From Komagataeibacter xylinus NBRC 15237 (GTDB lineage: Bacteria; Pseudomonadota; Alphaproteobacteria; Acetobacterales; Acetobacteraceae): a stretch of 60,077 nucleotides of DNA. The notes beneath the pieces are model-generated. The model was not told the DNA's origin and made no database searches. It was given only the letters and a program-made list of their open reading frames with translations. How positions within the stretch are numbered: position 1 is the first letter of the stretch; the number at the start of each line of letters is the position of its first letter. The translations under genes were made by a program, and so were the position numbers. Below are positions 46,881-56,640 of this stretch, piece by piece. Where the stretch lies: NCBI RefSeq assembly GCF_001571345.1, contig NZ_BCTP01000019.1:1-60077 (forward strand). Direction: 5' to 3'.

Positions 46881-47156
46881 CGCACCCAAATCCCTTCTGT
46901 ACTGCCGCCCGGATGAACACAATTCTGGAATTGCACAAACGGACAGATGTTGCGAAACGGTCTAACGGACCAGCGACCAATAAGGACCCCCACCATGTGG
47001 TGGCCCGATTGCCAGAACGCTTGACGTCGTTGCGTAACCTCAGAGGGCCAGTGGCACGTGCGTTGTTGCGTAGGGAGCGCATATGCGCACAATACGCGCC
47101 TGACGCAATAGAAAAATCCGCACGGTCCGTAATTTTTCCTTTAGGATCATACGATC
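46881..47156. promoter_or_regulatory. Divergent region ODC / YihY gene
   Basis: A 276-base spacer between divergent genes. It contains a perfect 12-bp palindrome GCGCATATGCGC (47077-47088), a small hairpin CCACC-ATGT-GGTGG (46990-47003) and an AT-richer segment ending in TTTAGGATCAT before the YihY start. No gene was recognised. The palindrome is a candidate operator. Confidence 0.4.
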
Positions 47157-48200
47157 GTGGCACAATGCACACAGGCCGATCCATTCCGCGCCTGGCGTGC
47201 CACCGCACAACAGGACAAGACGCCCGCCTTGATTGGTTCCTCATCTACTGAAATCGATATGACGGACATGCCCCCGCCCGCACATCACCTGCCGCATTTT
47301 TCCATGCAGCAGGTCAGGAAGGTGCTCCGGCAGGTCGCCCGCAACATCGTATCCGACCAGATCACGCTGGCTGCGGCAGGCTGCGCGTTCTACGCCACGC
47401 TGTCTCTGTTTCCGGCCATGAGCACGCTCATCTCGCTCTATGGCCTCCTGTTCGACCCACAGACGGTGGAACCCCAGCTTGTGGTGCTGCGCAACGTGCT
47501 GCCCCCTTCGGCCTATGACATGATCGGCGCGCGCATCCACCTGCTGGTAGCCGAATCGCACTCATCGCTCACGCTGAACCTGATCATATCCACCACCATC
47601 GCCACATGGTCGGCCTCGGCTGCCACGCGCTCGCTCATCCTGGCGATGAACGTGGCCTACAACACGCCCGAGACCCGCAGCTTCCTGCGCTTTCAGGCCA
47701 TGGGCATGGCGCTGACCTTCTGCTCGATCTGTGGCGGCATCCTGACGCTGGCGCTCATGGTGGGGCTGCCGTTCCTGCTCGACTACCTGCCGCAGAAGCT
47801 CGAACTCGCCCCCCCGCCCGGCTCGGTCGAACTGCTGGTGCGCACGGGCGGGCCGATGCTCATGCTTCTGTTCGTGCTGTCGCTGTGTTCGGCGCTGTAC
47901 CGCTTTGGCCCGAACCGGCCCCATACCTACTGGCGGTGCATCCTGCCCGGCTCGATCGGGGCCACGCTGCTGTGGCTGCTCTCCTCGGCGGGGTTCTCGT
48001 ATTATGTCAGCCATATCGCGGGCTACAGCGCCACCTACGGTCCGCTGGGCGCGTTCATCGCCATCATGATGTGGTTTTATGTCTCGGCCTATGTGGTGCT
48101 GCTCGGCGCGGAACTGAATGCGGGACTCGAGATCGAGATGAAACTGCGCTGCTCGCCCAACAAGACCATGGAAGGCTGGACCAAGCACCAGCGCCTTTAA
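47157..48200 (+). CDS. YihY/BrkB-family inner-membrane protein
   Basis: A 347-residue protein of the YihY/virulence factor BrkB family, once misnamed ribonuclease BN. After a polar N-terminus it shows six hydrophobic segments, including AAAGCAFYATLSLFPAMSTL, a second containing TWSASAATRSLILAMNVAYN, and PGSIGATLLWLLSSAGFSYY, ending FIAIMMWFYVSAYVVLLGAELNA (in part). The start is GTG 47157 with AGGAT upstream; ATG 47259 would remove 34 poorly conserved residues. The role in the cell is unknown. Confidence 0.85.
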   Translation: MAQCTQADPFRAWRATAQQDKTPALIGSSSTEIDMTDMPPPAHHLPHFSMQQVRKVLRQVARNIVSDQITLAAAGCAFYATLSLFPAMSTLISLYGLLFDPQTVEPQLVVLRNVLPPSAYDMIGARIHLLVAESHSSLTLNLIISTTIATWSASAATRSLILAMNVAYNTPETRSFLRFQAMGMALTFCSICGGILTLALMVGLPFLLDYLPQKLELAPPPGSVELLVRTGGPMLMLLFVLSLCSALYRFGPNRPHTYWRCILPGSIGATLLWLLSSAGFSYYVSHIAGYSATYGPLGAFIAIMMWFYVSAYVVLLGAELNAGLEIEMKLRCSPNKTMEGWTKHQRL

Positions 48201-48239
48201 AATAAAACCGTGCCCACCCCTGCGCGCGTGCTGCGTCTT

Positions 48240-48797
48240 TTAATAAAGACGCCCCTGCCGCATGGCGCTGGCCACCTGCGCATGCCCATCGCGCGCGGGT
48301 TCTATATCCACCATCGAGACCCCACGGGTTATGATGCCAAGCTGCCGTGCGGCCGCGGCCGACAGGTCGATGATGCGGCGCCCATGATACGGCCCCCGGT
48401 CATTGATCCGGACCACGACCGAGCGCCCGGTGCCCAGCGCATGCACCCTGACCCGCGTGCCCAGTGGCAACTGGCGGTGGGCGGCGGTCAGCGCATCGGG
48501 GTCAAACCGCTCGCCAGATGCCGTGGCATGCCCGTTCTGCATGTTCGTGCCATACCAGCTTGCCAGGCCATGCTGGTTCCAGTGCACGGGCACGGACGCC
48601 ATGACGGACGGCCGCCTTACGCTGCCGCGCCCCCCGTGCCGTGTGGTGCCCGCCGCATGCCGGACCGCCCCCTGCGCCGCGCCGAGCAGTCCGGAGGTGG
48701 CCAGCATCAGGCATGCCACCGCCACGGAGGCCCCGAAGCGCGTCGTATTGCCGCCTTGCGCCGCGCAAGCACGCCGGTGATCGGTTTTTCCTGTCAT
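48240..48797 (-). CDS. rlpA: RlpA-type septal ring lytic transglycosylase
   Basis: A 185-residue exported protein with a signal peptide (SVAVACLMLATSGLLGAAQG) and one double-psi beta-barrel domain: GLASWYGTNMQNGHATASGE, FDPDALTAAHRQLPLGTRV and VVVRINDRGPYHGRRIIDLS, the RlpA hallmark with the catalytic Asp. There is no SPOR domain and no lipobox Cys, so it is a short RlpA-like form that may act on peptidoglycan without septal targeting. ATG 48797 places the hydrophobic core in a normal position. Confidence 0.85.
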   Translation of the reverse strand: MTGKTDHRRACAAQGGNTTRFGASVAVACLMLATSGLLGAAQGAVRHAAGTTRHGGRGSVRRPSVMASVPVHWNQHGLASWYGTNMQNGHATASGERFDPDALTAAHRQLPLGTRVRVHALGTGRSVVVRINDRGPYHGRRIIDLSAAAARQLGIITRGVSMVDIEPARDGHAQVASAMRQGRLY

Positions 48798-48930
48798 GAC
48801 GCCACCATAACATAATTTGGACCCACAGGGCATAATTCAGCCTGCCGACAGGGTGGTGGTAGTGCTGCAAGGCGGCCTGACGCATGATCGGACTTGGAAC
48901 CGGGCGGCGGGCGTGCTAGGCGCGTGCATC

Positions 48931-49386
48931 ATGGAGCGCCCTCTCATTGCCGTGTTGAACGGCCCAAACCTGAACATGCTCGGACTGCGACAGCCCGAGG
49001 TCTATGGCCATGCCACGCTTGATGACGTGGAGCAGGTCTGTGTCCAGGCAGCCGAACGGCTTGATGTCGCCATCGACTTCCGCCAGACCAATGGCGAGGG
49101 GGAACTCGTTTCATGGATACAGGAATGCCGGGGCCGCGCACGCGGCATCATCATCAACCCGGCAGCCTATTCCCACACCTCGGTTGCCATACTCGACGCG
49201 CTGCTCGCCGTTGATCTGCCGGTCATCGAGGTGCACATCTCCAACATTCACCGCCGTGAAGCCTTTCGTCATCACTCCTACGTCTCCCAGGCCGCCATTG
49301 GCGTCATATGCGGGCTGGGCGTACGGGGGTATGCCCTGGCGCTTCAGGCCATGACAGACATGATTCTGGACGAGGACGATCAATGA
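48931..49386 (+). CDS. aroQ: Type II 3-dehydroquinate dehydratase
   Basis: The third step of the shikimate pathway. The 151-residue protein has the family pattern VLNGPNLNMLGLRQPEVYG, the Arg/Tyr catalytic loop, QTNGEGELVSWIQECRG, IINPAAYSHTSVAILDAL and EVHISNIHRREAFRHHS with the catalytic His. ATG 48931 is chosen for the conserved start; the frame opens to 48817. Its stop overlaps accB by 4 bases. aroQ-accB-accC is a common proteobacterial operon. Confidence 0.96.
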   Translation: MERPLIAVLNGPNLNMLGLRQPEVYGHATLDDVEQVCVQAAERLDVAIDFRQTNGEGELVSWIQECRGRARGIIINPAAYSHTSVAILDALLAVDLPVIEVHISNIHRREAFRHHSYVSQAAIGVICGLGVRGYALALQAMTDMILDEDDQ

Positions 49387-49847
49387 GCCGACTGCTCGTG
49401 GATGCGGATGCCATACGGGCATTGGCTGAAATTCTCACCGATACCGGCCTGACCGAAATCGAAATCGCGGAAAAGGACAACCGCATCCGCGTGGTGCGCG
49501 CCGCCGCCCCCGTGGCGCATGCCGTGCCCGCCCCGGCCCCCGTGGCTGCGGCGCCGGTTGCGCCCACGCCCGTGGCCCCGCCCGCAGCACATCCGGCCGA
49601 CCTGTCCAAGCACCCCGGCGCGGTGACCAGCCCGATGGTGGGCGTGGCCTACCTCGCACCCGACCCGTCCTCGCCCGCTTTCGTATCCGAAGGCCAGCAG
49701 GTGGTCGCTGGCCAGACGCTGCTGCTGATCGAGGCGATGAAGACCTTCAACCAGATCAAGGCCCCGCGCGCAGGCACGGTCAGCCGGATTCTGGTGCAGT
49801 CGGGCGACCCGGTCGAGTTCGGCGAAGCGCTGGTCATCATAGAGTAA
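49383..49847 (+). CDS. accB: Acetyl-CoA carboxylase biotin carboxyl carrier protein
   Basis: Carries biotin in fatty-acid synthesis. The 154-residue protein has an N-terminal region ([20 protein letters not shown]), an Ala/Pro linker (about 40-72) and a biotinyl domain with K120 in [16 protein letters not shown] and [13 protein letters not shown]. The variant EAMKTF in place of EAMKLM or EAMKMM is notable but keeps the lysine. It overlaps aroQ by 4 bases and accC by 1 base (TAATG). Confidence 0.95.
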   Translation: MSRLLVDADAIRALAEILTDTGLTEIEIAEKDNRIRVVRAAAPVAHAVPAPAPVAAAPVAPTPVAPPAAHPADLSKHPGAVTSPMVGVAYLAPDPSSPAFVSEGQQVVAGQTLLLIEAMKTFNQIKAPRAGTVSRILVQSGDPVEFGEALVIIE

Positions 49848-51196
49848 TGTTTTCCAAGATCCTCATTGCCAATCGTGGCGAGATCGCCCTGCGCATCCTG
49901 CGGGCCTGCCGCGAACTGGGCATCCGGACCGTTGCCGTGCATTCCACGGCCGATACGGATGCCATGTATGTCCGCCTTGCGGATGAAGCCGTGTGCATCG
50001 GGCCGCCCGCCAGCCGCGATTCGTACCTCAATGTCGCGGCCATCCTGTCGGCTGCCACCATCACCGGGGCGGACGCCATCCATCCTGGCTACGGGTTCCT
50101 GTCGGAAAATGCCGATTTTGCCGAGACGGTCGAGGCCCACGGCCTGACCTTCATCGGGCCGACGGCGGAACATATCCGCATGATGGGCGACAAGATCACC
50201 GCCAAGACCACCATGATGGCGCTGGGCGTGCCGCTGGTGCCCGGCTCGGATGGCGCGCTGGAAAGCCTTGAGCAGGCGCGCGAGGTCGCAGCCAAGGTCG
50301 GCTACCCCGTGCTGATCAAGGCCGCCGCCGGTGGTGGCGGGCGCGGCATGAAGGTTGCCCCCACCGAGGCCGACCTTGAGGAAGCCTGGAGCGTGGCCCG
50401 CACCGAGGCCCGCGCCGCCTTTGGCAATGACGAGGTCTATCTTGAAAAATACCTCGACAAGCCGCGCCATATCGAATTGCAGATCATGGCCGACACGCAT
50501 GGCAACGTGGTGCATTATGGCGAACGCGACTGCTCGCTGCAGCGCCGCCACCAGAAGCTGCTGGAAGAGGCGGGCTCCCCTGCCCTGACCGCAAGGCAGC
50601 GTGACGAGATTGGCGCAATCGCCACCTCCGCCCTGACAAAGCTCGGCTACCGCAACGCGGGCACGCTGGAGTTCCTGTATCAGGACGGGCAGTTCTGCTT
50701 CATCGAGATGAACACCCGCCTGCAGGTGGAACATCCGGTGACGGAAATGGTGTGCGACGTGGACCTCGTGCGCGAGCAGATCCGCATCGCGGCGGGCGAG
50801 CCGATCGGCTACAGCCAGTCGGACATCAAATTCTCCGGCCATGCGATCGAATGCCGCATCAACGCCGAAGACCCGCAGACCTTCATGCCCACGCCGGGCA
50901 CGATCACGGTCTACCATCCGCCGGGTGGCCTGGGCGTGCGAATCGATAGCGCGCTGTATGCGGGCTACCGCGTGCCACCGTATTACGACAGCATGATCGC
51001 CAAGCTGATCGTGCGCGCGCCGACCCGCCTCGAGGCAATCGAGCGCATGCGCCGCGCGCTGGATGAATTCGTGATCGAAGGCGTCAAGACGGTCATTCCG
51101 CTGCACCGCAAGATCCTCGAAGACCCCCAGTTCCGCAAGGGTGACTACACCATCCACTGGCTGGAAAACTTCGTGGCCCGCCAGCAGCAGGGCTGA
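49847..51196 (+). CDS. accC: Acetyl-CoA carboxylase biotin carboxylase subunit
   Basis: Carboxylates the biotin of AccB with ATP and bicarbonate. The 449-residue ATP-grasp enzyme has [20 protein letters not shown], the glycine-rich ATP loop [66 protein letters not shown] and [11 protein letters not shown]. It starts on the last base of the accB stop. A terminator lies 33 bases after its stop. Confidence 0.97.
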   Translation: MFSKILIANRGEIALRILRACRELGIRTVAVHSTADTDAMYVRLADEAVCIGPPASRDSYLNVAAILSAATITGADAIHPGYGFLSENADFAETVEAHGLTFIGPTAEHIRMMGDKITAKTTMMALGVPLVPGSDGALESLEQAREVAAKVGYPVLIKAAAGGGGRGMKVAPTEADLEEAWSVARTEARAAFGNDEVYLEKYLDKPRHIELQIMADTHGNVVHYGERDCSLQRRHQKLLEEAGSPALTARQRDEIGAIATSALTKLGYRNAGTLEFLYQDGQFCFIEMNTRLQVEHPVTEMVCDVDLVREQIRIAAGEPIGYSQSDIKFSGHAIECRINAEDPQTFMPTPGTITVYHPPGGLGVRIDSALYAGYRVPPYYDSMIAKLIVRAPTRLEAIERMRRALDEFVIEGVKTVIPLHRKILEDPQFRKGDYTIHWLENFVARQQQG

Positions 51197-51228
51197 CCTG
51201 CCGCCTGATGGATGCCGCGTAAAAGCCG

Positions 51229-51267
51229 GGAGCGACCTTTGCCATAGAGCAGGGTCGCTCTTTTTTT
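51229..51267 (+). terminator. Rho-independent terminator of aroQ-accBC
   Basis: An 8-bp stem GAGCGACC/GGTCGCTC (51230-51237 with 51253-51260) with a 15-base loop is followed by seven T (51261-51267). Confidence 0.88.
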
Positions 51268-51324
51268 ATGCCCCCCCCCTTGCCTGGCACCAGAGCGGGC
51301 ATGATGGCGGCCCAGTGAAAAAAG

Positions 51325-51380
51325 CGACCAAAAAAGAACGCCGCCTTTCTTGAAAAAGGGCGGCGTCCGAAAATTTTACT
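51325..51380. repeat. Dispersed hairpin repeat, copy D (inverted)
   Basis: A copy in the opposite orientation: CGCCGCC-TTTCTTGAAAAAG-GGCGGCG (51339-51365), preceded by GACCAAAAAAGAA and followed by CGAAAATTTTACTT. It lies between convergent accC and the YfhO-like gene. Confidence 0.7.
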
Positions 51381-51383
51381 TCT

Positions 51384-51409
51384 CTGTCAGTGAAGCTGTT
51401 CCCTGACAG
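51384..51409 (-). terminator. Hairpin after the YfhO-like gene
   Basis: An inverted repeat CTGTCAG (51384-51390) and CTGACAG (51403-51409) with a 12-base loop, 4 bases past the minus-strand stop. No clean T run follows at once, so it may act together with repeat copy D. Confidence 0.45.
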
Positions 51410-51413
51410 TTCC

Positions 51414-54167
51414 TTACTGCGCCAGGGGCTGTGCCTCTGCGCCTGTCCCTAGTCCGCGGTCCATGCGCCTGCGCAGCGACACGAAAAAACCGGCCCCCAG
51501 CGCAAACCATGCCACGCCCTCCAGAACAAGCGAAGGCATCAGCCACGCCGGTGCGTAACGGAACACCACATGGTGCTGCCCCGCAGGCAGCGAAATTGCC
51601 TGGAAGGCATCGTCATAGGCATCGATCGGCGTGGCAACGCCATCAACAGTCGCCCGCCACCCCGGATAGAACAGCTCCAGCCTTTTCAGGCTGCCCGGTT
51701 CGGCGCAGGTGACATCGGCAGTCTCACGCGTATCGAAATGAACCTTGCACGTATCGGAGTAAAAATAGGGCTTAAGACCAGGAATTTCATAAACGGTGAA
51801 ATCAGCATCCTGATAAGAAACCGGAGCGGGCAAGGTAATGGAAGCAGCCGTATCCAGCGCCAGGGCTGGCATCAGGCTGGCCGGAATGCCCTGTGCATTG
51901 CCAGCGAGGGTCATGCCCTCATCCACGGGTGCGCCCAACCGGAAGGCCACACCATGAACGCCACCTACTTTTTCTACTGTCACGACAACAGGCTGCGTGG
52001 CCGAAAACCGTTGGGGATGATCAAGCAGGATGTTTGTTTTCGCTTTGTGCCGAAAGAAAGCCATGTTCTTCGTGCCCTGCGTACAGACCGTTCCCACACA
52101 GACCGAAACCTTAAGCACGCCATCCGCCTTGGCATGGCCTGTATCAAACCACACATCCAGAGCCGTGACATACGCGCTGGTGTCAGGGCTCGTGTTCGGG
52201 TCAAGCATCTGCCCGGGAACTGATATCTGATAACGCTGCCCTGCCTCGAGGATAAAGGACTGGCTGTCAGCAGGTAACGTGGTCAGGTTGATCGGTTTAC
52301 GTGCTCGGCCGATATTATTAACAATCGCGTATTTTATGCCCGTTGCGCCAAAATTGGACATATGATCCCTAAAAAACTGCCGCCGTTCTTGCTCTTTTGC
52401 CTCGGACAGGTAAGGATATTCTTGGATATAGACCGTTCCGTCGGCAAACGGATCAAGATGGGCGTGGATATAATCCACTGTCCGTAACGGCGTTGGCAGG
52501 TCGTTGAAGTTGACTTCGGGAATGTCGAAATAGGATCCGAAATTCGGGTTCATGCCCAGTTTTTCACCATTGACGACCCGACTGAACCCCACATTCTTCT
52601 GCAGGAAGGTTATGAGGGGCTGGTCCAGTTCCCCTTTTCGCGGATAGGACAGGAACGGCACGAAGTACCACGTTGTCACTTCGGTCACCAGCAGCACCAT
52701 CAGCACGGCCTGGCTCCGCCGCCCTGAAAGCAGGCTTGCTACAAGCACGCCGACAGCCCCGATCAGAGCCATTACCAGCATGATTATGCAAAATAGCCGT
52801 ATGGTTTCACTAAAGTCGGCCAATACGAACACAAGCGTCCCGCGCTTGAGGAAAAGCATAAAAAGGGCCATGCCCCCCCCCACGCCTAGCGCAGGGGCAA
52901 GCGTGCGGAAAACCTGCGCGCGCGAAAGACCGGGCAACTGGTCCACGAACAGGGCGCAGGCAAAAATCATGCAGAACAGCCACCCGCTATTAAGAAAGCG
53001 GCAGGATTCCGCGTAACCCACGCCGGGGATGTGCATGGCGATTGCATGGACAACCGGCATGCCGTGCGATGCGCCAACCGCAAAGACAACCCACCCCAAC
53101 AGGATCATCTTGACCGTACGGCGACCGGGCGCGAACAGGCTGGCCAGCGCGACAAGAAAGGGAACCAGCCCGATATAGCCGCCAATATCGTACCAGTCCC
53201 TGTCATCGATGACAAAGATCTCGCCAAACGCATAGGGAAACAGGTAGCGCGCCATGGCGGCAGCAGGCAGGACCATGTTCGCATAATTATCCGCAGCCCC
53301 GTTTGTTGCCGCATGACGCCCGATATAGGCCTGCTTCAGGAATTCAAAGAAGGCCGTCAGTAACGGCGCCACCAGGATCAGCGTGCCAAGCGCGATGACC
53401 CCCAGGCCACCGATATAGAACAGACGCTGCCGCCGTTCCGGCAGGCAGAAAAGCCGATAAATGCTCCAGACAAGAACAAACAGGCAATAAAGATAGACGA
53501 CCTCAGGGAAACCACTATAGAGCGACATCGTTCCCATCAGGATTCCGCCACAGAGCAGGCCCGTCAGGTCACGCCATGCCACGGTATTGCGGCGACAGGC
53601 GACAAAAAGACTTTCCACAAAATAAAGCAGCCAGGGCAGGAATGCGACCGGATTGAAAACCGTATTCTGCAACCATGTGAAGACCCCATTGACCTCCCAC
53701 ATGATGGCGCCCGTCACGGCGGCACGGCGTGAAAGCCCGAATTTGCGGAAGAACAGATACGCTCCCAGCGCCCCTATCCATTGCAGGACGGCATGCTCGA
53801 TAAAAACACCCTGGGGCAGCAGCACAAGCCAGCTTGGCGGGAAGAAGGGGGCGGCCTGCATCTCGCCCATCAGGGGTTGACCGAACCCCTCATAATAATT
53901 CCACAACGGAAGATGCCCGGTAAAAAGCTGATGCACACCCTGCCAGGTCAGCGCCAGGGAAATATAACCTATATTCGGGTCAATACTGGGTTCGCCGCGC
54001 AGAATTTTTTCACTAACGTTATGTGACAGGCCGCTATAATATAAAGAAATATCATCCAAAACAATATTGGAGAACGCAAAAAATAATATAATGGCAGGAA
54101 CAATTGATATGAAGATAATAGGGTAGTATTTATAGATTACAGATCCTTTTTCCATTATTTTTTTCAT
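51414..54167 (-). CDS. YfhO-like polytopic membrane protein
   Basis: A 917-residue inner-membrane protein with about 12-14 hydrophobic segments, then a soluble domain of about 300 residues and a last C-terminal helix (VLEGVAWFALGAGFFVSL). The plan and the pieces HLPLWNYYEGFGQPL, GFPEVVYLYC and FYPGWRATVDGVATPIDAYD match the YfhO family, GT-C-fold proteins linked to glycosylation of surface polymers. ATG 54167 has AAAGGAG 11 bases upstream. The 5' third is clearly AT-richer than the neighbours. It stands alone between convergent accC and a FUSC gene. The sugar and acceptor are unknown. Confidence 0.78.
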   Translation of the reverse strand: MKKIMEKGSVIYKYYPIIFISIVPAIILFFAFSNIVLDDISLYYSGLSHNVSEKILRGEPSIDPNIGYISLALTWQGVHQLFTGHLPLWNYYEGFGQPLMGEMQAAPFFPPSWLVLLPQGVFIEHAVLQWIGALGAYLFFRKFGLSRRAAVTGAIMWEVNGVFTWLQNTVFNPVAFLPWLLYFVESLFVACRRNTVAWRDLTGLLCGGILMGTMSLYSGFPEVVYLYCLFVLVWSIYRLFCLPERRQRLFYIGGLGVIALGTLILVAPLLTAFFEFLKQAYIGRHAATNGAADNYANMVLPAAAMARYLFPYAFGEIFVIDDRDWYDIGGYIGLVPFLVALASLFAPGRRTVKMILLGWVVFAVGASHGMPVVHAIAMHIPGVGYAESCRFLNSGWLFCMIFACALFVDQLPGLSRAQVFRTLAPALGVGGGMALFMLFLKRGTLVFVLADFSETIRLFCIIMLVMALIGAVGVLVASLLSGRRSQAVLMVLLVTEVTTWYFVPFLSYPRKGELDQPLITFLQKNVGFSRVVNGEKLGMNPNFGSYFDIPEVNFNDLPTPLRTVDYIHAHLDPFADGTVYIQEYPYLSEAKEQERRQFFRDHMSNFGATGIKYAIVNNIGRARKPINLTTLPADSQSFILEAGQRYQISVPGQMLDPNTSPDTSAYVTALDVWFDTGHAKADGVLKVSVCVGTVCTQGTKNMAFFRHKAKTNILLDHPQRFSATQPVVVTVEKVGGVHGVAFRLGAPVDEGMTLAGNAQGIPASLMPALALDTAASITLPAPVSYQDADFTVYEIPGLKPYFYSDTCKVHFDTRETADVTCAEPGSLKRLELFYPGWRATVDGVATPIDAYDDAFQAISLPAGQHHVVFRYAPAWLMPSLVLEGVAWFALGAGFFVSLRRRMDRGLGTGAEAQPLAQ

Positions 54168-54269
54168 AAAAAAACAGACTCCTTTACAATCATATGCAGT
54201 AAAAAACCATATGCCATATCAACAGCACAAAGCCATATAAGGCGTTCAGTCGGCTGCGCCAGCCACACC
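54168..54269. promoter_or_regulatory. AT-rich region upstream of the YfhO-like gene
   Basis: A short AT-rich spacer containing two CATATG palindromes 24 bases apart and AAAGGAG before the YfhO start. It must hold the promoter of that minus-strand gene; no consensus pair was fixed. Confidence 0.4.
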
Positions 54270-56504
54270 TCACGCCATGACCGGATCAAGATACGGGCTC
54301 GAGGCATCGAAGAATTTCTGGTTGTGGTCCAGTTCGAACGAAATCACGTACAGGCACCCCAGCGCACTGTCGATTTCCAGCCGCACGCCCAGATTATCGG
54401 TCTGCCCCGCAAGCTGCTGCAAATGCACGATGGCAAATTTGGCCGAGCGCGCCGTGCGGCCGTAATGCCCGCCATAACGGCCACTGAACTGCGCCATGCG
54501 GCCCATCATCTCGCCCAATACGCGCTGCGCCTCGGGCGGCAGGAGGTGTCGCTCAAGGATGGCGCGCAGGCGGATGATGTTCAGCCCAATGGTCATGGCG
54601 GACAGGATGCCCTGCAGGTAGGCGTCGATAATGGTGTCGGGCGTGTTTTCCGCATTGGTCAGCAGGCGCACGAAGCGGTCCACGTTATGCTCGACCACAT
54701 ACAGCGTGGTGGGCAGCGTGCGTGCGCGGGCCACGTAGCGCAGCCCGCGCAGGATGCCGGTGCGCATCTGCCAGCGCATGTCGTTCGTATCGAACGGCAA
54801 TACCAGCCGGAACGCCCACATCGCGTACCACAGCCCGACCACCAGCGGCATGGCGGTGTTGAAGAACGCCACCTCATCCAGCCGCGACTGGTTGCCCGGC
54901 CCGAGCAGGATGGGCAGGAACAGGTTGTACGACACGGCGCCAAGGATCAGGGCCGGATAGGCAAAGGCCAGGCCGCCCGCCAGCATGGGCAGGAACAGGC
55001 AGAGCGCCAGAATCTCGTACGTGGTGGGCGAGGCTAGGCGCCATAGCACCAGCACGCCTGCCACAACCGAGGCGATGATGGCGCCGCCAAGGAAGGCACG
55101 GGTGGCCAGGGCCGGTTTTTCCAGCGTGGAGAACAGGCTGCACACGATGGAGACGAACATGATGAAGGTCAGCCCGGCCGACCATGCGGTCGTGATCCAG
55201 ATCACCCCCGCACCGAAAATCGTGACCGAGGCGCGCAGGCTGTTGGTAAAGGCCTGCTGCCAGTCACGGAAGGTCTTGAGCCGGTAGTGAAAATGGTCAT
55301 GCGCCAGCGGGTTGCGGCTGGCGTCGAACTGGATCAGCGCCTGCTCCAGTTCATCGAGGATCTGGCCCAGCGCGTAATTGAGCATGCGCTGCTGCGAGAG
55401 CATCTGCACCAGTTGCGGGTCGACTGGCAGGCTGCCGGGGCTGCCCATTTCCTGGTTGAGGGAATCGACCACGCTCTGCCGGCACGCCGCCTGGAGTTCG
55501 GCAAGCCGGGCCAGCACGGGGTGGATGTCATCACTCGCCTCGAGTTCGCCCGCCATGTCCTTGAGGAAGGCCTGTACCTTGCTCGATGTCGCGTTGAAGG
55601 CGGCATCGGGCTGGCCCACCGGCCCCTGCATGAGGGCGGCAAGATCCAGCCCGCGCGTGAGCAGCATGGCCACCCGCGCAAGGGCCGCGCGCGCATGGTC
55701 GCCCTCATGGCCGCGATGGGCGCCCATCTCCACTTCGGCAAACTCGATCTGGTCGCTCAGCGTGGTAATGTTGGAGAACACGCCCCGCGCCTGCTTGAGC
55801 ACCTGCGTATTACCCGACAGCAGGGAGGCCAGCGTCTGGGCCGCGCCATTGATGGCGGTCATGAAATTGTCGGCCAGCCGGTCTTCCGCGCGCTTGGCCA
55901 GCTTGAACTGGAACAGCGAGGAGACCGTGCTCTCCAGCACGATGCCCAGCACGATATAGGTCGCGCGTGACATGGCGGTCATGAAGATGTTCTGCGGGTC
56001 GGCAATGCCATCGAGCGAGATGATGGCGTAGGTAAACCCGCTCGCCCGCATGCCGTGAATGCGGTAATTGGTCATGGTGGCGGGGCCGGGCAGCAGCGTG
56101 CCGATAAAACAGAACGTGCCGATACCGATGGCCAGCAGCAGGATGAACATCAGCGGCGCCTGCGGAAACGCGGCCACCAGCAACACGGCGCAGATCGTGC
56201 CCACCACCATGCCGAACAGGTGCCACCGCGCCTTGGCAACACTCTTGCCGCGCGTGCCCTGTGCGACCATCCACACCGTAAGCGCCGCCCATTGCGGGCT
56301 GCCAAGCTCCCACCACAGCGCAATGCCCAGCGCGATGAGCGAGGTAATGGTGGTGCGCAGCGCATAGCCGAAAGTGAAGATGCCCGGCGCGTACAGCCAC
56401 CGCAGATGGTCCTGGCGCAGGGTCATGCCCGGCGGCCACAACCGCCGGAAAAATGCCCGTATCTGATCCTGAAAACGGGTCAGGGAAAGCTCAAGACCTT
56501 TCAT
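54270..56504 (-). CDS. FUSC-family efflux membrane protein
   Basis: A 744-residue protein of the fusaric acid resistance/aromatic acid exporter superfamily (AaeB-like). It has two hydrophobic blocks of about five to six helices (about 40-190 and 425-560), each followed by a helical cytoplasmic domain (about 200-400 and 590-740). Marks are RTTITSLIALGIALWWELGS, PQWAALTVWMVAQ, KARWHLFGMVVGTICAVLL and LRASVTIFGAGVIWITTAWS. No HlyD-type membrane fusion partner (AaeA) is adjacent. The substrate is unknown. Confidence 0.87.
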   Translation of the reverse strand: MKGLELSLTRFQDQIRAFFRRLWPPGMTLRQDHLRWLYAPGIFTFGYALRTTITSLIALGIALWWELGSPQWAALTVWMVAQGTRGKSVAKARWHLFGMVVGTICAVLLVAAFPQAPLMFILLLAIGIGTFCFIGTLLPGPATMTNYRIHGMRASGFTYAIISLDGIADPQNIFMTAMSRATYIVLGIVLESTVSSLFQFKLAKRAEDRLADNFMTAINGAAQTLASLLSGNTQVLKQARGVFSNITTLSDQIEFAEVEMGAHRGHEGDHARAALARVAMLLTRGLDLAALMQGPVGQPDAAFNATSSKVQAFLKDMAGELEASDDIHPVLARLAELQAACRQSVVDSLNQEMGSPGSLPVDPQLVQMLSQQRMLNYALGQILDELEQALIQFDASRNPLAHDHFHYRLKTFRDWQQAFTNSLRASVTIFGAGVIWITTAWSAGLTFIMFVSIVCSLFSTLEKPALATRAFLGGAIIASVVAGVLVLWRLASPTTYEILALCLFLPMLAGGLAFAYPALILGAVSYNLFLPILLGPGNQSRLDEVAFFNTAMPLVVGLWYAMWAFRLVLPFDTNDMRWQMRTGILRGLRYVARARTLPTTLYVVEHNVDRFVRLLTNAENTPDTIIDAYLQGILSAMTIGLNIIRLRAILERHLLPPEAQRVLGEMMGRMAQFSGRYGGHYGRTARSAKFAIVHLQQLAGQTDNLGVRLEIDSALGCLYVISFELDHNQKFFDASSPYLDPVMA

Positions 56505-56640
56505 CCCGGCGCGTGGCTCCCCCTATCCAGATACGATGCCTGCATACCGTACACCATAGCGGCTGTACGAACAGGCCGACAGCCCAATGGCCGCATGGAA
56601 GAAAGCGTATGCCGCATGCCACCAGCGCCCGGACCGCGGG
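56505..56640. other. Spacer between apt and the FUSC gene
   Basis: A 136-base stretch downstream of apt and upstream of the minus-strand FUSC gene. No gene, clear terminator or promoter was recognised. Confidence 0.4.
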
